Source: Bacillus xiapuensis (GTDB lineage Bacteria > Bacillota > Bacilli > Bacillales > Domibacillaceae). From it: 64,000 nt of DNA. Made by a program: the position numbers and the translations under genes. Positions 48,275 to 57,371 of this stretch are shown here, piece by piece. Under the pieces are notes generated by a model. The model had not been told where the DNA came from and did no database searches. It saw only the letters and a list, made by a program, of their open reading frames with translations. The first letter of the stretch is position 1. Each line of letters starts with the position of its first letter. Location of the stretch: assembly GCF_002797355.1 (NCBI RefSeq), contig NZ_KZ454939.1, positions 308,940 to 372,939 of the forward strand. The letters are read 5' to 3'.

Positions 48275-48400
48275 TTCTACTGAAAAAACTGATAAATCAA
48301 GGGTTTCCTGACATTGCATTTTACGTTCGTCTATTTTACGAAGATGCTGATGCCGGGAACCTTTTATTTTTATTGTTCAAGGAAACATATCAACTACTTT

Positions 48401-48594
48401 AAAGGTTATGACAACCCTTGTATTGATTCCTTTCACGGTATTCTTAAACGTGAGCCTTTTATGAAACGAATTACAAAATGAGAGATGAAGCGAAAAAATC
48501 ATTGTTCGAATACATCGAGTTTTTCTGCAACTCCAAAAGGGTCCATTCAACCATAATTTACTTTTCAACGAATGAACTCGAGGGAATGTGTGGA
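48401..48594 (+). pseudogene. IS3-family (IS150-like) orfB remnant
   Basis: The frame reads DNPCIDSFHGILKREPFMKR, then a TGA at 48479-48481. The sequence beyond it, RDEAKKSLFEYIEFFCNSKRVHST, is the tail of IS3-type integrase domains (usual form E-S-F-h-x-L-K-x-E and Y-I-x-F-Y-N-x-x-R-x-H). The catalytic Glu position appears as Asp and the frame is broken. Only the last 60 or so codons remain. Confidence 0.75.
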
Positions 48595-48611
48595 ATTCTA
48601 CGGATTGATTT

Positions 48612-49202
48612 TACCTTTATAAACAGCAGCAAGTATGCTTTATCGAGTATTGTTTGCGGCGGACAGTTCGGTGATATTTGCTGGGGTTACCAGTCTATTG
48701 TTTTGCGATGCGTCAGCCGTTTGGAGGAAAAGGGCTCTGAATGCACTGCCCCTACAATAAATGAGGAGACATTGCAGACCTCAGTGGTCAAGGCTATTAA
48801 CGAACTTTTGACTAACAAAGAATCCTTCATCCAGGCGCTACAGAAAAAATAGCTACTGTATTTAATGAAGAAAATGATAATGCCACTGATGACCTTGATA
48901 GCAAATTGGAAGAATTGCAACAACAGCTTCTAACCAAGCAAAGTCCAACAATGACTATGAAGAAGTGGCTAATGAAATTTACCGCCTTCGGGAGCTGAAG
49001 AGAAATTCACTTATAGAGAATGCAGAGTGTGAAGGAAAAAGACAGCAAATCGCTGAAATGGCTGATTTCTTGAATGAACAATCTTGCGAGGAATATGATG
49101 AGCAGTTAGCAAGGAAGGCTTATTGAAAAAACTATGGTATTTGATGATAAGCTGACCGTTGGGTTTAAATCAGGTTTTGAAATTGATATAGAAATAGAGT
49201 AG
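48612..49202 (+). pseudogene. Large serine recombinase, C-terminal remnant
   Basis: Decayed coding sequence: KYALSSIVCGGQFGD (a damaged zinc-ribbon, usual form LSGLLYCGKCG), LRCVSRLEEKGSEC, INEETLQTSVVKAINELL, a stop at 48852, then frameshifts through LEELQQQLL, EVANEIYRLRELKR and YDEQLARKA to VGFKSGFEIDIEIE and TAG 49200-49202. This order matches the end of large serine integrases. At least two frameshifts and one stop; not functional. Its start is fused in frame to the IS3 remnant, giving a chimeric frame at 48478-48852 that should not be taken for a gene. Confidence 0.75.
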
Positions 49203-49240
49203 CTGTTAAAAAACAAGCTACTCTATTTTTAATAATAAAC

Positions 49241-49273
49241 CCTTATAAATTCCTTATAATTACCTTCTATACT
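49241..49273 (+). promoter_or_regulatory. Response-regulator boxes and promoter of the lanFEG-RK cluster
   Basis: Three direct repeats at exact 11-bp steps: CCTTATA (49241), CCTTATA (49252), CCTTCTA (49263), running into TATACT (49268-49273) as -10. No good -35 exists; activator repeats in its place, one helical turn apart, are typical of OmpR-type regulators such as SpaR or NisR. Confidence 0.65.
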
Positions 49274-49317
49274 TTAAATATCGATTAAATACAAGATGAA
49301 ATTAGGAGGTAATTAGG

Positions 49318-50025
49318 TTGTCAGATTACATTTTAGAAGTAAAGGGCTTAACTAAAAAGTTCAAGAATCAAATCGCTGTAAATAATGTTTCTTTATCTAT
49401 TAGGAAGAATTCGGTCTATGGTTTACTTGGACCAAACGGTGCAGGAAAATCAACTATATTAAAAATGATTACAGGGATTATGAAACCATCCTCTGGAGAA
49501 ATATTATTTGAAAATCATCTGTGGACAAGGAAAGATTTAAACGATATAGGCGCATTAATAGAAAATCCTGCAATATACCCGAATTTAACAGCAAGGGAAA
49601 ACTTAAATGTTGCCTGTACCCTTCATGGGCTTCCTAAGTCAAGGGCGGAAGAAGTTCTAAATATTGTAGACCTTGAGAAATCAGGTAAAAAGAAAGTAAA
49701 GAATTTCTCTATGGGGATGAAACAGAGATTAGGGCTTGCAATTGCAATTATCCATAATCCAAAGCTACTTATTCTTGATGAACCTACGAACGGTCTAGAC
49801 CCAATCGGTATTGAAGAATTAAGAGAGTTAATTAAAACATTTCCCTCTAAAGGGATTACAGTAATTCTATCCAGTCATATTCTATCAGAAGTAGCACAAG
49901 TAGCTGATGAAATAGGCATTATTTCAGATGGAATCATCGGCTACAACGGTAAAATAAATCATGAAGATAATCTTGAAAAACTATTCATGGAAATCGTGGA
50001 AAGAAATAGAGGGATAAACCAATGA
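49318..50025 (+). CDS. Lantibiotic immunity / peptide-antibiotic ABC transporter, ATP-binding subunit (LanF type)
   Basis: 235 residues, starting at TTG 49318 after TAGGAGGTAA. ATPase with Walker A GPNGAGKST (38-46), signature NFSMGMKQRLGLA, Walker B LLILDEPTNGLD and H-loop LSSHIL. The sequence pattern (NIVDLEKSGKKKVKNFSMG) is of the BcrA/SpaF/NisF group, which with two small permeases expels lantibiotics or bacitracin-like peptides from the membrane. It overlaps the next gene by 4 nt. No lantibiotic precursor or modification genes are near, so it is likely a stand-alone resistance system. Confidence 0.92.
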   Translation: MSDYILEVKGLTKKFKNQIAVNNVSLSIRKNSVYGLLGPNGAGKSTILKMITGIMKPSSGEILFENHLWTRKDLNDIGALIENPAIYPNLTARENLNVACTLHGLPKSRAEEVLNIVDLEKSGKKKVKNFSMGMKQRLGLAIAIIHNPKLLILDEPTNGLDPIGIEELRELIKTFPSKGITVILSSHILSEVAQVADEIGIISDGIIGYNGKINHEDNLEKLFMEIVERNRGINQ

Positions 50026-50741
50026 TGGACATATTGAAAGCAGAATTTCAAAAGAGTAAAAGAACAACTACAAATAAATTTGTTTTAATAACACCATTAT
50101 TTACCCTTTTATTATGTGCTTTATGGGGTGGAGGGCAAAATGGAGCATATAACTGGTGGTATATTATGTTTCTTCCAGGAATGATCGCTATTATTTCTGC
50201 TCAAGTAATTACAAGAGAGAAAAGCCTTTCCTATAAAGGCGTACTTTTATATCCTAAGGATAAAGGTTCTATATGGTTGGGAAAAATATTATACAGTAGC
50301 ATTTTACTTATATTTTCCAGCTTAATATTTATGGCAGGGATTGAAGTCATTGGTTTTCTCTTTGGTAATACTATTCCTTTAAAGGCAAATATGTTTGCAA
50401 CGGTTGTATTGATACTCACAATGTTATTTACTATTCCGATTAGTTTGTTTTTAACTGTCCAATTAAATATGTTTGTTGCTGTTCTTTTTAATATAGGCAT
50501 GACGATCATGGGTGTAGTTAGTTTCGATACAAATTCCATTTTAAAATTTTCACCTTATGGAACATCCTCTGCCTTAATGGCACCGATTCTTCACATTTTG
50601 CCAAATGGTCTTCCAGTACCGGAAAATAGTCCATTATTAAATGGTGATATGATCGTAAAGGATACAGTGATCAATATCATTGTTTTTATTATACTGGCCG
50701 TTCTGACTACTGTTTGGTTTAAGAAAAAAGAGGTGAATTAA
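50022..50741 (+). CDS. Lantibiotic immunity ABC transporter permease, LanE (MutE/EpiE) type
   Basis: 239 residues with six membrane helices (about 20-40, 45-63, 92-112, 125-150, 155-175, 215-235). The start is MMDILKAEFQKSKRTTTNKFVLITPLF, a signature opening of the LanE permease family. It pairs with the LanF ATPase upstream and LanG downstream as a hetero-permease. The start overlaps the LanF stop by 4 nt; the next gene begins at the base after its stop. Confidence 0.88.
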   Translation: MMDILKAEFQKSKRTTTNKFVLITPLFTLLLCALWGGGQNGAYNWWYIMFLPGMIAIISAQVITREKSLSYKGVLLYPKDKGSIWLGKILYSSILLIFSSLIFMAGIEVIGFLFGNTIPLKANMFATVVLILTMLFTIPISLFLTVQLNMFVAVLFNIGMTIMGVVSFDTNSILKFSPYGTSSALMAPILHILPNGLPVPENSPLLNGDMIVKDTVINIIVFIILAVLTTVWFKKKEVN

Positions 50742-51497
50742 ATGCTGCAATTAATAAAGTTAATAAAAGCTGATATACTGAAATTAAAATCTACTCAAAT
50801 GATATGGATGCACCTATACATTCCACTATTAGGGTTGATTATATTTTTAGGTTATTATTCTTTTTCACCGTGGAGCGATTTTAACAAGATATCCGCCTAT
50901 TTACAAATTTTATGTATCGTTTTCCCTATATTAATTGGAATAATTACTTCAATGGTGGCGGATCAAGAATATACAGCAGGAGGATTTCAAAACATTTTAA
51001 CTAGTTCAGAACCAAAGTGTTTAACTTTTACTAGTAAACTAATATTATTTTTATTATTGGGGACCCTAAGTACTATATTAGCAGTTATAGGCTTTTATAT
51101 AGGTTATTCTTTTGTAGGTAATAATATTTACTCTATTTTTATAAATCTAGTTATTGTCGGAATTTTAATAGGGAGCAATGTGTTTCAATATATTCTACAT
51201 TTCTTCTTAAGTTTTAGATTTTCAAAGGGAGTTTCAATTGGAGTAGGAATTGCAGAATCTTTTGCATCCGCCTTATTTTTAACAGGCATGGGGGATGGCA
51301 GATGGCCATTCGTCCCAAGCTCTTGGAGTATTAGATTTGTTGAATCTTTATTAGTGAAATATCAAAATGGCAGCAGTGTATTTATAGATCCGGATTTGCA
51401 TTTAGGGGTCATCATATCAATTGTTGTAACTGTTTTATCCATTGTAATTATGTTAGTGTGGTTTACAAGATGGGAAGGGAATAAGCTAGAAGAATAG
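50742..51497 (+). CDS. Lantibiotic immunity ABC transporter permease, LanG (MutG) type
   Basis: 251 residues with six membrane helices. It begins MLQLIKLIKADILKLKSTQMIWMHLYIP and carries VADQEYTAGGFQNILTSSEPK after the second helix, the conserved loop of the MutG group. Second permease of the FEG transporter. It is abutted by LanE upstream and followed 9 bp later by the response regulator, so one transcript covers transporter and sensor genes. Confidence 0.87.
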   Translation: MLQLIKLIKADILKLKSTQMIWMHLYIPLLGLIIFLGYYSFSPWSDFNKISAYLQILCIVFPILIGIITSMVADQEYTAGGFQNILTSSEPKCLTFTSKLILFLLLGTLSTILAVIGFYIGYSFVGNNIYSIFINLVIVGILIGSNVFQYILHFFLSFRFSKGVSIGVGIAESFASALFLTGMGDGRWPFVPSSWSIRFVESLLVKYQNGSSVFIDPDLHLGVIISIVVTVLSIVIMLVWFTRWEGNKLEE

Positions 51498-51506
51498 GAG
51501 GTTGCT

Positions 51507-52166
51507 ATGGCAAATATTTTAGTTGTAGATGATGATAAAGCCATTCTCGATTTGATTGGGAATATCCTCAGTAAAAGCGGACATTTTGTTAAGAAAATAG
51601 AGAATCCAGAAAGGGTATTATCTGAAGATTTCGATTACTACAATCTAATAATTCTAGATATAATGATGCCAAGCATTGATGGGTTTCAATTATGCTCTCA
51701 AATAAGGGCGCAAGTTGATGCTCCTATTTTATTTCTTACTGCAAAAACAGAGGAAGCAGATATTATAAAGGGGTTAGGATTAGGGGCAGATGATTATTTA
51801 ACAAAACCTTTTGGCGTTCAAGAACTTCGTGCAAGAGTAGATGCTCATATCAGAAGAGATCAAAGAGAAAAGATGCACTCTGTTAATATAGGCAATGTTC
51901 GATTTTCAATATCCAGTAAAGAGTGTTTCGTATTGGACAATAAGATTCCTCTTACTAAGAGTGAATATGAAATAAGTGAGTATTTAGCCCTTCATCATGG
52001 TCAAGTCTTTTCAAAGGAACAAATATTTGAATCTGTATTTGGGTTTGAAAAGGAAAGCAACTTAAGCGCAATCGTTGAGCATATAAAAAACATTCGAGCG
52101 AAATTCATACAATTTGGGGAAGAACCAATTAAAACAGTTTGGGGAATAGGGTACAAATGGGATTGA
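51507..52166 (+). CDS. OmpR-family response regulator (SpaR/NisR-like)
   Basis: 219 residues. Receiver domain: acidic pocket VVDDDK (8-10), phosphoacceptor Asp51 in LIILDIMMPSIDG, Thr in FLTAKTEEAD, Lys in YLTKPFG. A winged-helix output domain from about 125 ends KTVWGIGYKWD. TAGGAGGTTG precedes ATG 51507. Probably binds the 11-bp direct repeats upstream of the lanF gene and switches on the operon, itself included. Overlaps the kinase start. Confidence 0.93.
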   Translation: MANILVVDDDKAILDLIGNILSKSGHFVKKIENPERVLSEDFDYYNLIILDIMMPSIDGFQLCSQIRAQVDAPILFLTAKTEEADIIKGLGLGADDYLTKPFGVQELRARVDAHIRRDQREKMHSVNIGNVRFSISSKECFVLDNKIPLTKSEYEISEYLALHHGQVFSKEQIFESVFGFEKESNLSAIVEHIKNIRAKFIQFGEEPIKTVWGIGYKWD

Positions 52167-53527
52167 AAAAAAGTAAAAAGCTTCGCACAATTTTTATTGA
52201 ATATGTCGTATCTCTTGGGGCTTTAATTATCACCTTATTGTTAGCTAATTATTCCCTATTTACTTCATCCGCAATGGTATATCCGGCAAATTACTCTGAA
52301 AAAGTAATTCAAAGGAATTATGAGGAACTAAAGAATTCACCTAAGGTAACAATGGAGTTATTAACACCAATGAGCAGTTTTGGTGTTTATTCAAAAGATG
52401 GACACTACTTATATGGGAATTTCTCTTCTGAGAATAAAAAAATAATTTGGGATACCTATAGTAATGGGGGGAATTCAATAGGTTTATCAAATTATATTGT
52501 TAGTATAGTAAGAGAAAAGGATATATTGATTATTAACTATCCATTAACTATGCAATTTAGAAGTGAAAGATTGAGGGAAGTTTTGCCTAATGCAGAATTG
52601 GCTATGGTTTTTTTATTTATTCTTCAACTTATTATAGTATTTTTCTTGTGGTCTAATAGATTTGCTAAAAGGGTTAAAATTGAATTAGAAGCGCTTCTGG
52701 TAACAACGGAAAAAATAAAAGAACAGAACTTAGATTTTAACGTAGGCAATAGTAATATAGAAGAGATAGGTATGGTCCTTAAAGGGATTGATAAGATGAA
52801 AAATTCTTTAAAGATTGCGATAGAGGAACAATGGTTATTAGAGAAGCAAAAGAGGGAACAGGTTTCAGCTTTGGCTCATGATATAAAAACTCCTCTTACC
52901 ATAGTCAAAGGCAATGCCGAATTACTTAAGGAAACAGAATTAACGAAGGAACAAAAAAACTACTGCAATTATATAAAGGAAAGCAGTGAACAAATGGATG
53001 AATACATTCAAAAATTATTGACCTTTACAAAAAATGAAATTGATAAAGAACATCCGAATGATAATATCAAGGTTATAAAAGTGCTAAATTCCTTGGAAAG
53101 GCAAAGCGGGGCTTTAAGTAAAACGAAAAAAATTAACACAGCCTGGAAAGTGGATATTGAAGAAAATCTCTATATAAAAGGGGATGAAAATGAATTCGAA
53201 CGTGCAATAATGAATATTATTAAAAATGCATTTGACTTTTCTCCAAAAGGCTCAACTATTGCCATATATAGTGTTGCGGACAATTATGAACTAACTATTC
53301 AAGTAATAGATCAGGGCAATGGCTTTTCTAAAAAGACGTTGAAGTATGGAAAAGAACAATTTTTTATGGAAAATGAAAGTAGAACAAAAACTGGACATCA
53401 TGGGTTAGGTTTATATATTGCAAACACCATTATTACAAAATGTAATGGAGAACTTACATTATCGAATGATGAGAATGGCGGTGGGGCAGTTACAGTTAAG
53501 GTTCCGATATTCCAAAAGGATGATTAA
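52157..53527 (+). CDS. Sensor histidine kinase (SpaK/NisK-like)
   Basis: 457 residues from ATG 52157 (MGLKKSKKLRTIF), overlapping the regulator gene by 10 nt. Helix 1 (about 11-34), an extracellular loop of about 110 residues, helix 2 (about 143-163), a HAMP-like linker, dimerisation/phosphoacceptor helix with SALAHDIKTPLTIVKGNAELL, then HATPase boxes: N-box MNIIKNAFDFSP, G1 IDQGNGF, and G2 HHGLGLYIA. The large outer loop suits peptide detection, as in nisin and subtilin kinases. A 25-bp hairpin begins inside the last codons and ends the cluster. Confidence 0.92.
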   Translation: MGLKKSKKLRTIFIEYVVSLGALIITLLLANYSLFTSSAMVYPANYSEKVIQRNYEELKNSPKVTMELLTPMSSFGVYSKDGHYLYGNFSSENKKIIWDTYSNGGNSIGLSNYIVSIVREKDILIINYPLTMQFRSERLREVLPNAELAMVFLFILQLIIVFFLWSNRFAKRVKIELEALLVTTEKIKEQNLDFNVGNSNIEEIGMVLKGIDKMKNSLKIAIEEQWLLEKQKREQVSALAHDIKTPLTIVKGNAELLKETELTKEQKNYCNYIKESSEQMDEYIQKLLTFTKNEIDKEHPNDNIKVIKVLNSLERQSGALSKTKKINTAWKVDIEENLYIKGDENEFERAIMNIIKNAFDFSPKGSTIAIYSVADNYELTIQVIDQGNGFSKKTLKYGKEQFFMENESRTKTGHHGLGLYIANTIITKCNGELTLSNDENGGGAVTVKVPIFQKDD

Positions 53528-53557
53528 TCAAAATTAATCATCCTTTTGAAATATCGG
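53504..53557 (+). terminator. Long hairpin at the end of the lanFEG-RK cluster
   Basis: Nearly perfect 25-bp inverted repeat: CCGATATTCCAAAAGGATGA and its continuation, around CAAA. It overlaps the kinase stop codon. The T-run is weak. Confidence 0.75.
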
Positions 53558-53771
53558 GAAAATATCTGAAGCCAGCCCGTCTGTACTTATATAAAGAAAG
53601 CTCCAGGACTGCTTAATGCGGCAGTGCGACCATTTCTTTCCCACCAGTTGTCAGTCCGTAAGATGAGGAAGGAGAGAGTTTGAGCAGGCACCAATCCAGC
53701 TATCTTGTTGTTGGAATTCTGTGTAAACCGCAAACAACGGTGAAGAGACTTAAAAAATAATCCTTTAAGGT

Positions 53772-53966
53772 TTATAAAAAATCCAACCCATCCTTAAAGA
53801 ATCTTCCTAGGCCTCTAAGTAACCAAAAAATTAATCTGAAAGGCAAGAAAATTATTTCTGGTATCCAAAATAGTACATCCAAAACAAAATCTAAAAATGT
53901 ATATTCATCATGGTTCTTCTTACTTTTTCTCGTTTTGCTTTTCTTTTTGTTCCACCATTTATTCAT
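53772..53966 (-). CDS. Small basic membrane-associated protein, 64 residues
   Basis: The likely start is ATG 53966 with AAGGGG 9 nt upstream, giving MNKWWNKKKSKTRKSKKNHDEYTF, then a hydrophobic/aromatic helix LDFVLDVLFWIPEIIFLPFRLIFWLL and an amphipathic tail GRFFKDGLDFL. A longer frame back to 54053 has no ribosome site. Strongly basic N-terminus plus one membrane segment; no family recognised. It lies between the sensor kinase cluster and an IS3 remnant, on the opposite strand. Confidence 0.6.
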   Translation of the reverse strand: MNKWWNKKKSKTRKSKKNHDEYTFLDFVLDVLFWIPEIIFLPFRLIFWLLRGLGRFFKDGLDFL

Positions 53967-54684
53967 ATGCTCAACCCCTTGTTGAATAATAGCTATGGAC
54001 TTCTTATAACTTTTCTTAATTGATTTTACGTTTGAGGATTTATTTAGTTTCATACTGCGCCAAGAAAATAGACAACGATTTTTGGTGGCGCTTTCGCTCG
54101 GTGGCCTGCATAAAAAGTTTTAATAAAGTGCGATTTAACCTTTTTTAAGGAGAACTCTTCGTTCATCTGCCTTAGAGGAAAGTAATAGGACGGACTTAAT
54201 TTCTGGTTGCCGGTTATACTTCTTTACCCAATCATATAAAGTATTTTCATTCACGCCTACTTTTCCAGCCACTTAGGCTACAGGCTTATCGCTTCCAATT
54301 GAAGTTCTTCTTCGAATCGTCTGCCTTTTGCCATAGGGCATACCTCGTGGTCGTTAATCTGTTTATGATTAGCACCAGGCAGCTAAGGCAGGTTTAGTTG
54401 GCTAGTAAAAGCAACGATTGGCCAGAAAGCCCTCCTTCAAATGGAAGGAAACGGGGATTATTTTGGAATTGTCATGTGCACCTTGTCGATATATAGAAAA
54501 CAAAAAGAGGTTGGTCGCTGAAACAGCAGATAATGAAATATTTTTGTTGGTAAGGATGCTTTGTCAGCAGTCTCCTTTAAAGAACGTAATGTTTCATCGG
54601 CGGTGTTCACTTATTGATTCAAGGAGGAAGCTTTACGGTTATAATGAAAAAGTAGTCAAATAAGGATGATGAGGAGGTTTCAGT
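53967..54684. other. Accessory stretch with IS3 remnant, no intact gene
   Basis: Apart from the orfA remnant (54140-54334) it holds an 81-codon plus-strand frame at 54418-54663 (MARKPSFKWKETG...), starting at a TTG without a ribosome site. I see no family in it and regard it as doubtful. Confidence 0.45.
54140..54334 (-). pseudogene. IS3-family orfA remnant
   Basis: MAKGRRFEEELQLEAISL, a stop/frameshift near 54275, then VAGKVGVNENTLYDWVKKYN and RQPEIKSVLLLSSKADERR. This is the helix-turn-helix of IS3/IS911-type OrfA (V-x-x-N-T-L-Y-x-W). It may derive from the same lost element as the orfB remnant at 48.4 kb. Confidence 0.72.
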
Positions 54685-55251
54685 ATGAAAATGGAAGACG
54701 GGAAGCTGCTACCTGAACAGTGTGAAGAAATACTCGGAATATTGAAAGCCCGTTTTGAGCAAAACATGAATCGTCACAAAGGGCTTGAATGGGCTAAAGT
54801 ACAAGCAAAGCTGGAATCAAATGCTGAAAAACTATGGTCGCTAAATGAGATGGAAAGAACCGGCGGTGAACCGGATGTGATTGAGTATGACAAAGAGGCG
54901 GATGTATACATTTTTTGTGATTGTTCAGCGGAAAGTCCTAAAGGCCGAAGAAGTGTTTGTTACGACCGGGACGCGCTGGAGTCAAGGAAGAAACACAAGC
55001 CGCAAAACAGCGCAATGGACATGGCTGCTGACATGGGGATTGAGATTTTAACAGAAGAACAATACCGCAAGCTGCAGAAGCTTGGACATTTCGATACTAA
55101 AACATCGAGCTGGGTGCAGACACCTGAGAATATTAGAAAACTTGGGGGAGCTCTCTTTTGTGATCGCCGCTATGACACGGTTTTTGTGTACCACAATGGA
55201 GCGGAATCGTATTATGCTGCTAGGGGCTTCCGCGGCTTGCTGCGGGTCTGA
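54685..55251 (+). CDS. DUF4256 family protein
   Basis: 188 residues after GAGGAGGTTT. Conserved blocks of the family: RFEQNMNRHKGLEWAKVQAKLE, MERTGGEPDVIEYDKE, FCDCSAESPKGRRSVCYDRDALESRKKHKP, MAADMGIEILTEEQYRKLQ, TKTSSWVQTPENIRKLGGALFCDRRY and the end VYHNGAESYYAARGFRG. Function unknown. It is a soluble, cytoplasmic single gene common in Bacilli and many other bacteria. Confidence 0.9.
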   Translation: MKMEDGKLLPEQCEEILGILKARFEQNMNRHKGLEWAKVQAKLESNAEKLWSLNEMERTGGEPDVIEYDKEADVYIFCDCSAESPKGRRSVCYDRDALESRKKHKPQNSAMDMAADMGIEILTEEQYRKLQKLGHFDTKTSSWVQTPENIRKLGGALFCDRRYDTVFVYHNGAESYYAARGFRGLLRV

Positions 55252-55773
55252 ATGTTGGTGCTACATTTTTTCTGCAAACGCTGGTGGTTAATACCATGCG
55301 GAGGGTGAGTTTTGCCATGGGAGGTATAGAGGCACTCCATCCTTTTTTTACTTGTTTGTTAAAATAAAGTGCAGTTTCTCCATCAATGCTTTGGGCGGTA
55401 TTTGAGGCATAAGAATTGGGAAATTTATTGGAAGCCAGTTTGCAGGAAAGAGCGCTTAAACAAGCGGTTCTCCAGACCGAGAGATATCTGGCTTCTTCTC
55501 AATCAAAAAAAATGGGGTAAGAGGCTGACAGCCCGTGAATGTTTGGACAGGCGCTTCTATGCCTTGTGAAGCTGTCATGTTTTTTTAATGTTTACGGGCT
55601 GCGCTTCAGATTAATCCGTTCCCAAAAACAACAGTTGGATCGGCTCTGTTATACAAAACATCTGGTACAATCAAGGGAAATTTATGGAAGTTCTAGTAAG
55701 GAACTATTGTGAAAATTAGATAGACGGCTGTTTTCCGCATAATTAGAGCCGTTTATTTACTTAGTCAGCCAAT
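55252..55773. other. 522-bp gap without a convincing gene
   Basis: A 66-codon frame at 55369-55569 has no ribosome site and no recognisable pattern. GACAGC...GCTGTC followed by TTTTTTT (about 55527-55590) may be a terminator. ACGGCT / AGCCGT (55724-55752) near the right side could end the minus-strand DHFR-like gene. Confidence 0.4.
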
Positions 55774-56307
55774 TTATCTTTTGACTTCATAATGCAATTC
55801 AATAAATTGATTAAATCTTTTCGTTCCTTTCAAAGAAAGGTCTAATTGGTAATTTCCTTCCTTAAATAAGGGGATTCCGCTGCCTATTATGGAAGGCGCA
55901 ATGGTTATAATGAATTCATCCACTAAATCCTCTTGAATAAAAGAATTTAACAATTCACCCCCACCGACTACCCAGATGTTATGACCGACTTTGTTTTTTA
56001 GTTTATTTACAAAATTAGTAATGTCATCATTAACAAACTTCACATTCTCAGTATCCTTATAAGAAGATCTTGTAAACACATAGCATTCTTTATTTTTATA
56101 CGGGAACTCTTCAGTTTCTTGTCTCATTAACCAATCGTAAGTTTTTTTCCCCATTAAAACGGTATCAACCGTATCATAAAACTCCGAAAATCCATTATCA
56201 CCTTCCCCTTCTACATCAAATAACCACTGCAGAGACTCATCTTTTGTAGCAATGTATCCATCTAAACTTGATGCAATGAATAATACGGCATTTCGATTTT
56301 GATTCAT
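55774..56307 (-). CDS. Dihydrofolate reductase-family protein (RibD C-terminal type)
   Basis: 177 residues from ATG 56307; GAAAGGAGA lies about 8 nt upstream. The fold is that of RibD_C/DHFR-like reductases such as B. subtilis YyaP: VLFIASSLDGYIATKDESLQWL at the start, TVLMGKKTYDWL (NADPH loop), IWVVGGGELLNSFI (the GG dinucleotide motif), and VDEFIITIAPSIIGSGIPLF. Probably an NADPH-dependent reductase of unknown substrate; not the essential DHFR. It is divergent from a WYL regulator 101 bp away, which may control it. Confidence 0.87.
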   Translation of the reverse strand: MNQNRNAVLFIASSLDGYIATKDESLQWLFDVEGEGDNGFSEFYDTVDTVLMGKKTYDWLMRQETEEFPYKNKECYVFTRSSYKDTENVKFVNDDITNFVNKLKNKVGHNIWVVGGGELLNSFIQEDLVDEFIITIAPSIIGSGIPLFKEGNYQLDLSLKGTKRFNQFIELHYEVKR

Positions 56308-56408
56308 AACCATTCTCCTTTCTTTCACCTTAAAATAAGTATATAGTTGAAATACGACATCCTTTGTCATATTAATATAATTCTGTTTTTTACCAAGGGG
56401 ATGGATTT

Positions 56409-57371
56409 ATGAGAGCAGATAGATTAATGAATATTATGATCTTGTTACAGAACAGAGGAAAAATGACGGCAAAAGAATTAGCTAACGAACTAGAGGTTTC
56501 GGATAGAACCATCCTTAGAGATATGGATGCATTAACTAATGCTGGGATCCCAATTGTTTCTGAAAGAGGTAAAGAGGGAGGGTGGCGTCTATTAGATCAT
56601 TTTCGGAGTAAATTAAGCGGATTAAATATAGATGACATGAAATCTTTATTTCTTTTCCCCTCTGGAGAAATACTTGAAGATTTAGGATTAAATAAGCAGC
56701 CGCTTGACACGAGGCAAAAGTTACTTGCAGCAATCCCAGATATTTATCGGGACGAAGCACAAGCAATGTGGGAAAGAATTCATATAGATTCGGGTACTTG
56801 GAGGCAATCCAAAGAAAAAGCGTTTGCTCTGAATACCGTGCAACAAGCAGTTTGGGATAGCAAAAAGCTGAAAATTGTCTATGAACAGGCTGATGGGGAG
56901 CAAAAAGAAAGGTTAATTGAACCATTAGGATTGGTCGCGAAAGGAAATAAGTGGTACCTGGTGGCTGCCAGAAATGGAGAACTGCGCAATTATAGGGTAT
57001 CACGCATACACAATGCAAAAGTTGAAAATGAAACTTTTAGAAGGCCGCTTAACTTTAATTTGGCGGCATACTGGGAACAATCAAAAGTGGAGTTTGTGCA
57101 AAATTTACCGAAATATGAAGTGCAAGCAGAAATACATCCAGAAATTATAAAAAGAATTAATTTTACAGCTAAGTTTGTTGAAGTTATAAAAACAGAAAGT
57201 CCAAATGGAGACAAATGGATACCAACAACTCTAGAATTTAATGATAAGCAAGAGGCTATAGAGTTTATATTGGGATTCGCAAACAAAATAAAGGTCGTTT
57301 CCCCTAAAGATCTTCGGGATAAAGTCATATCGTCCGCCATGTCTGTTATTGATTTTTATAATAATGAATGA
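56409..57371 (+). CDS. WYL-domain transcriptional regulator (YafY/DeoR-like HTH)
   Basis: 320 residues. N-terminal winged helix (MRADRLMNIMILLQNRGKMTAKELANELEVSDRTILRDMDAL), a middle linker, and a WYL domain from about 140 to 215 (IVYEQADGEQKERLIEPLGLVAKGNKWYLVAARNGELRNYRVSRI). The KWYLVA block is the WYL motif itself. A WCX-type C-terminal extension follows. It probably senses a ligand or nucleic acid and controls the divergent reductase gene. ATG 56409 after AAGGGGATGG. Confidence 0.9.
   Translation: MRADRLMNIMILLQNRGKMTAKELANELEVSDRTILRDMDALTNAGIPIVSERGKEGGWRLLDHFRSKLSGLNIDDMKSLFLFPSGEILEDLGLNKQPLDTRQKLLAAIPDIYRDEAQAMWERIHIDSGTWRQSKEKAFALNTVQQAVWDSKKLKIVYEQADGEQKERLIEPLGLVAKGNKWYLVAARNGELRNYRVSRIHNAKVENETFRRPLNFNLAAYWEQSKVEFVQNLPKYEVQAEIHPEIIKRINFTAKFVEVIKTESPNGDKWIPTTLEFNDKQEAIEFILGFANKIKVVSPKDLRDKVISSAMSVIDFYNNE

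Noticed and set aside
48478-48852. 124-codon hypothetical gene
   Set aside because: It is a fusion of IS3 and serine-recombinase remnants, not a gene.
54418-54663. 81-codon frame starting at TTG
   Set aside because: No ribosome site and no recognisable pattern in a region of decayed elements.
55369-55569. 66-codon frame in the gap after DUF4256
   Set aside because: No start context and odd composition; treated as noncoding.
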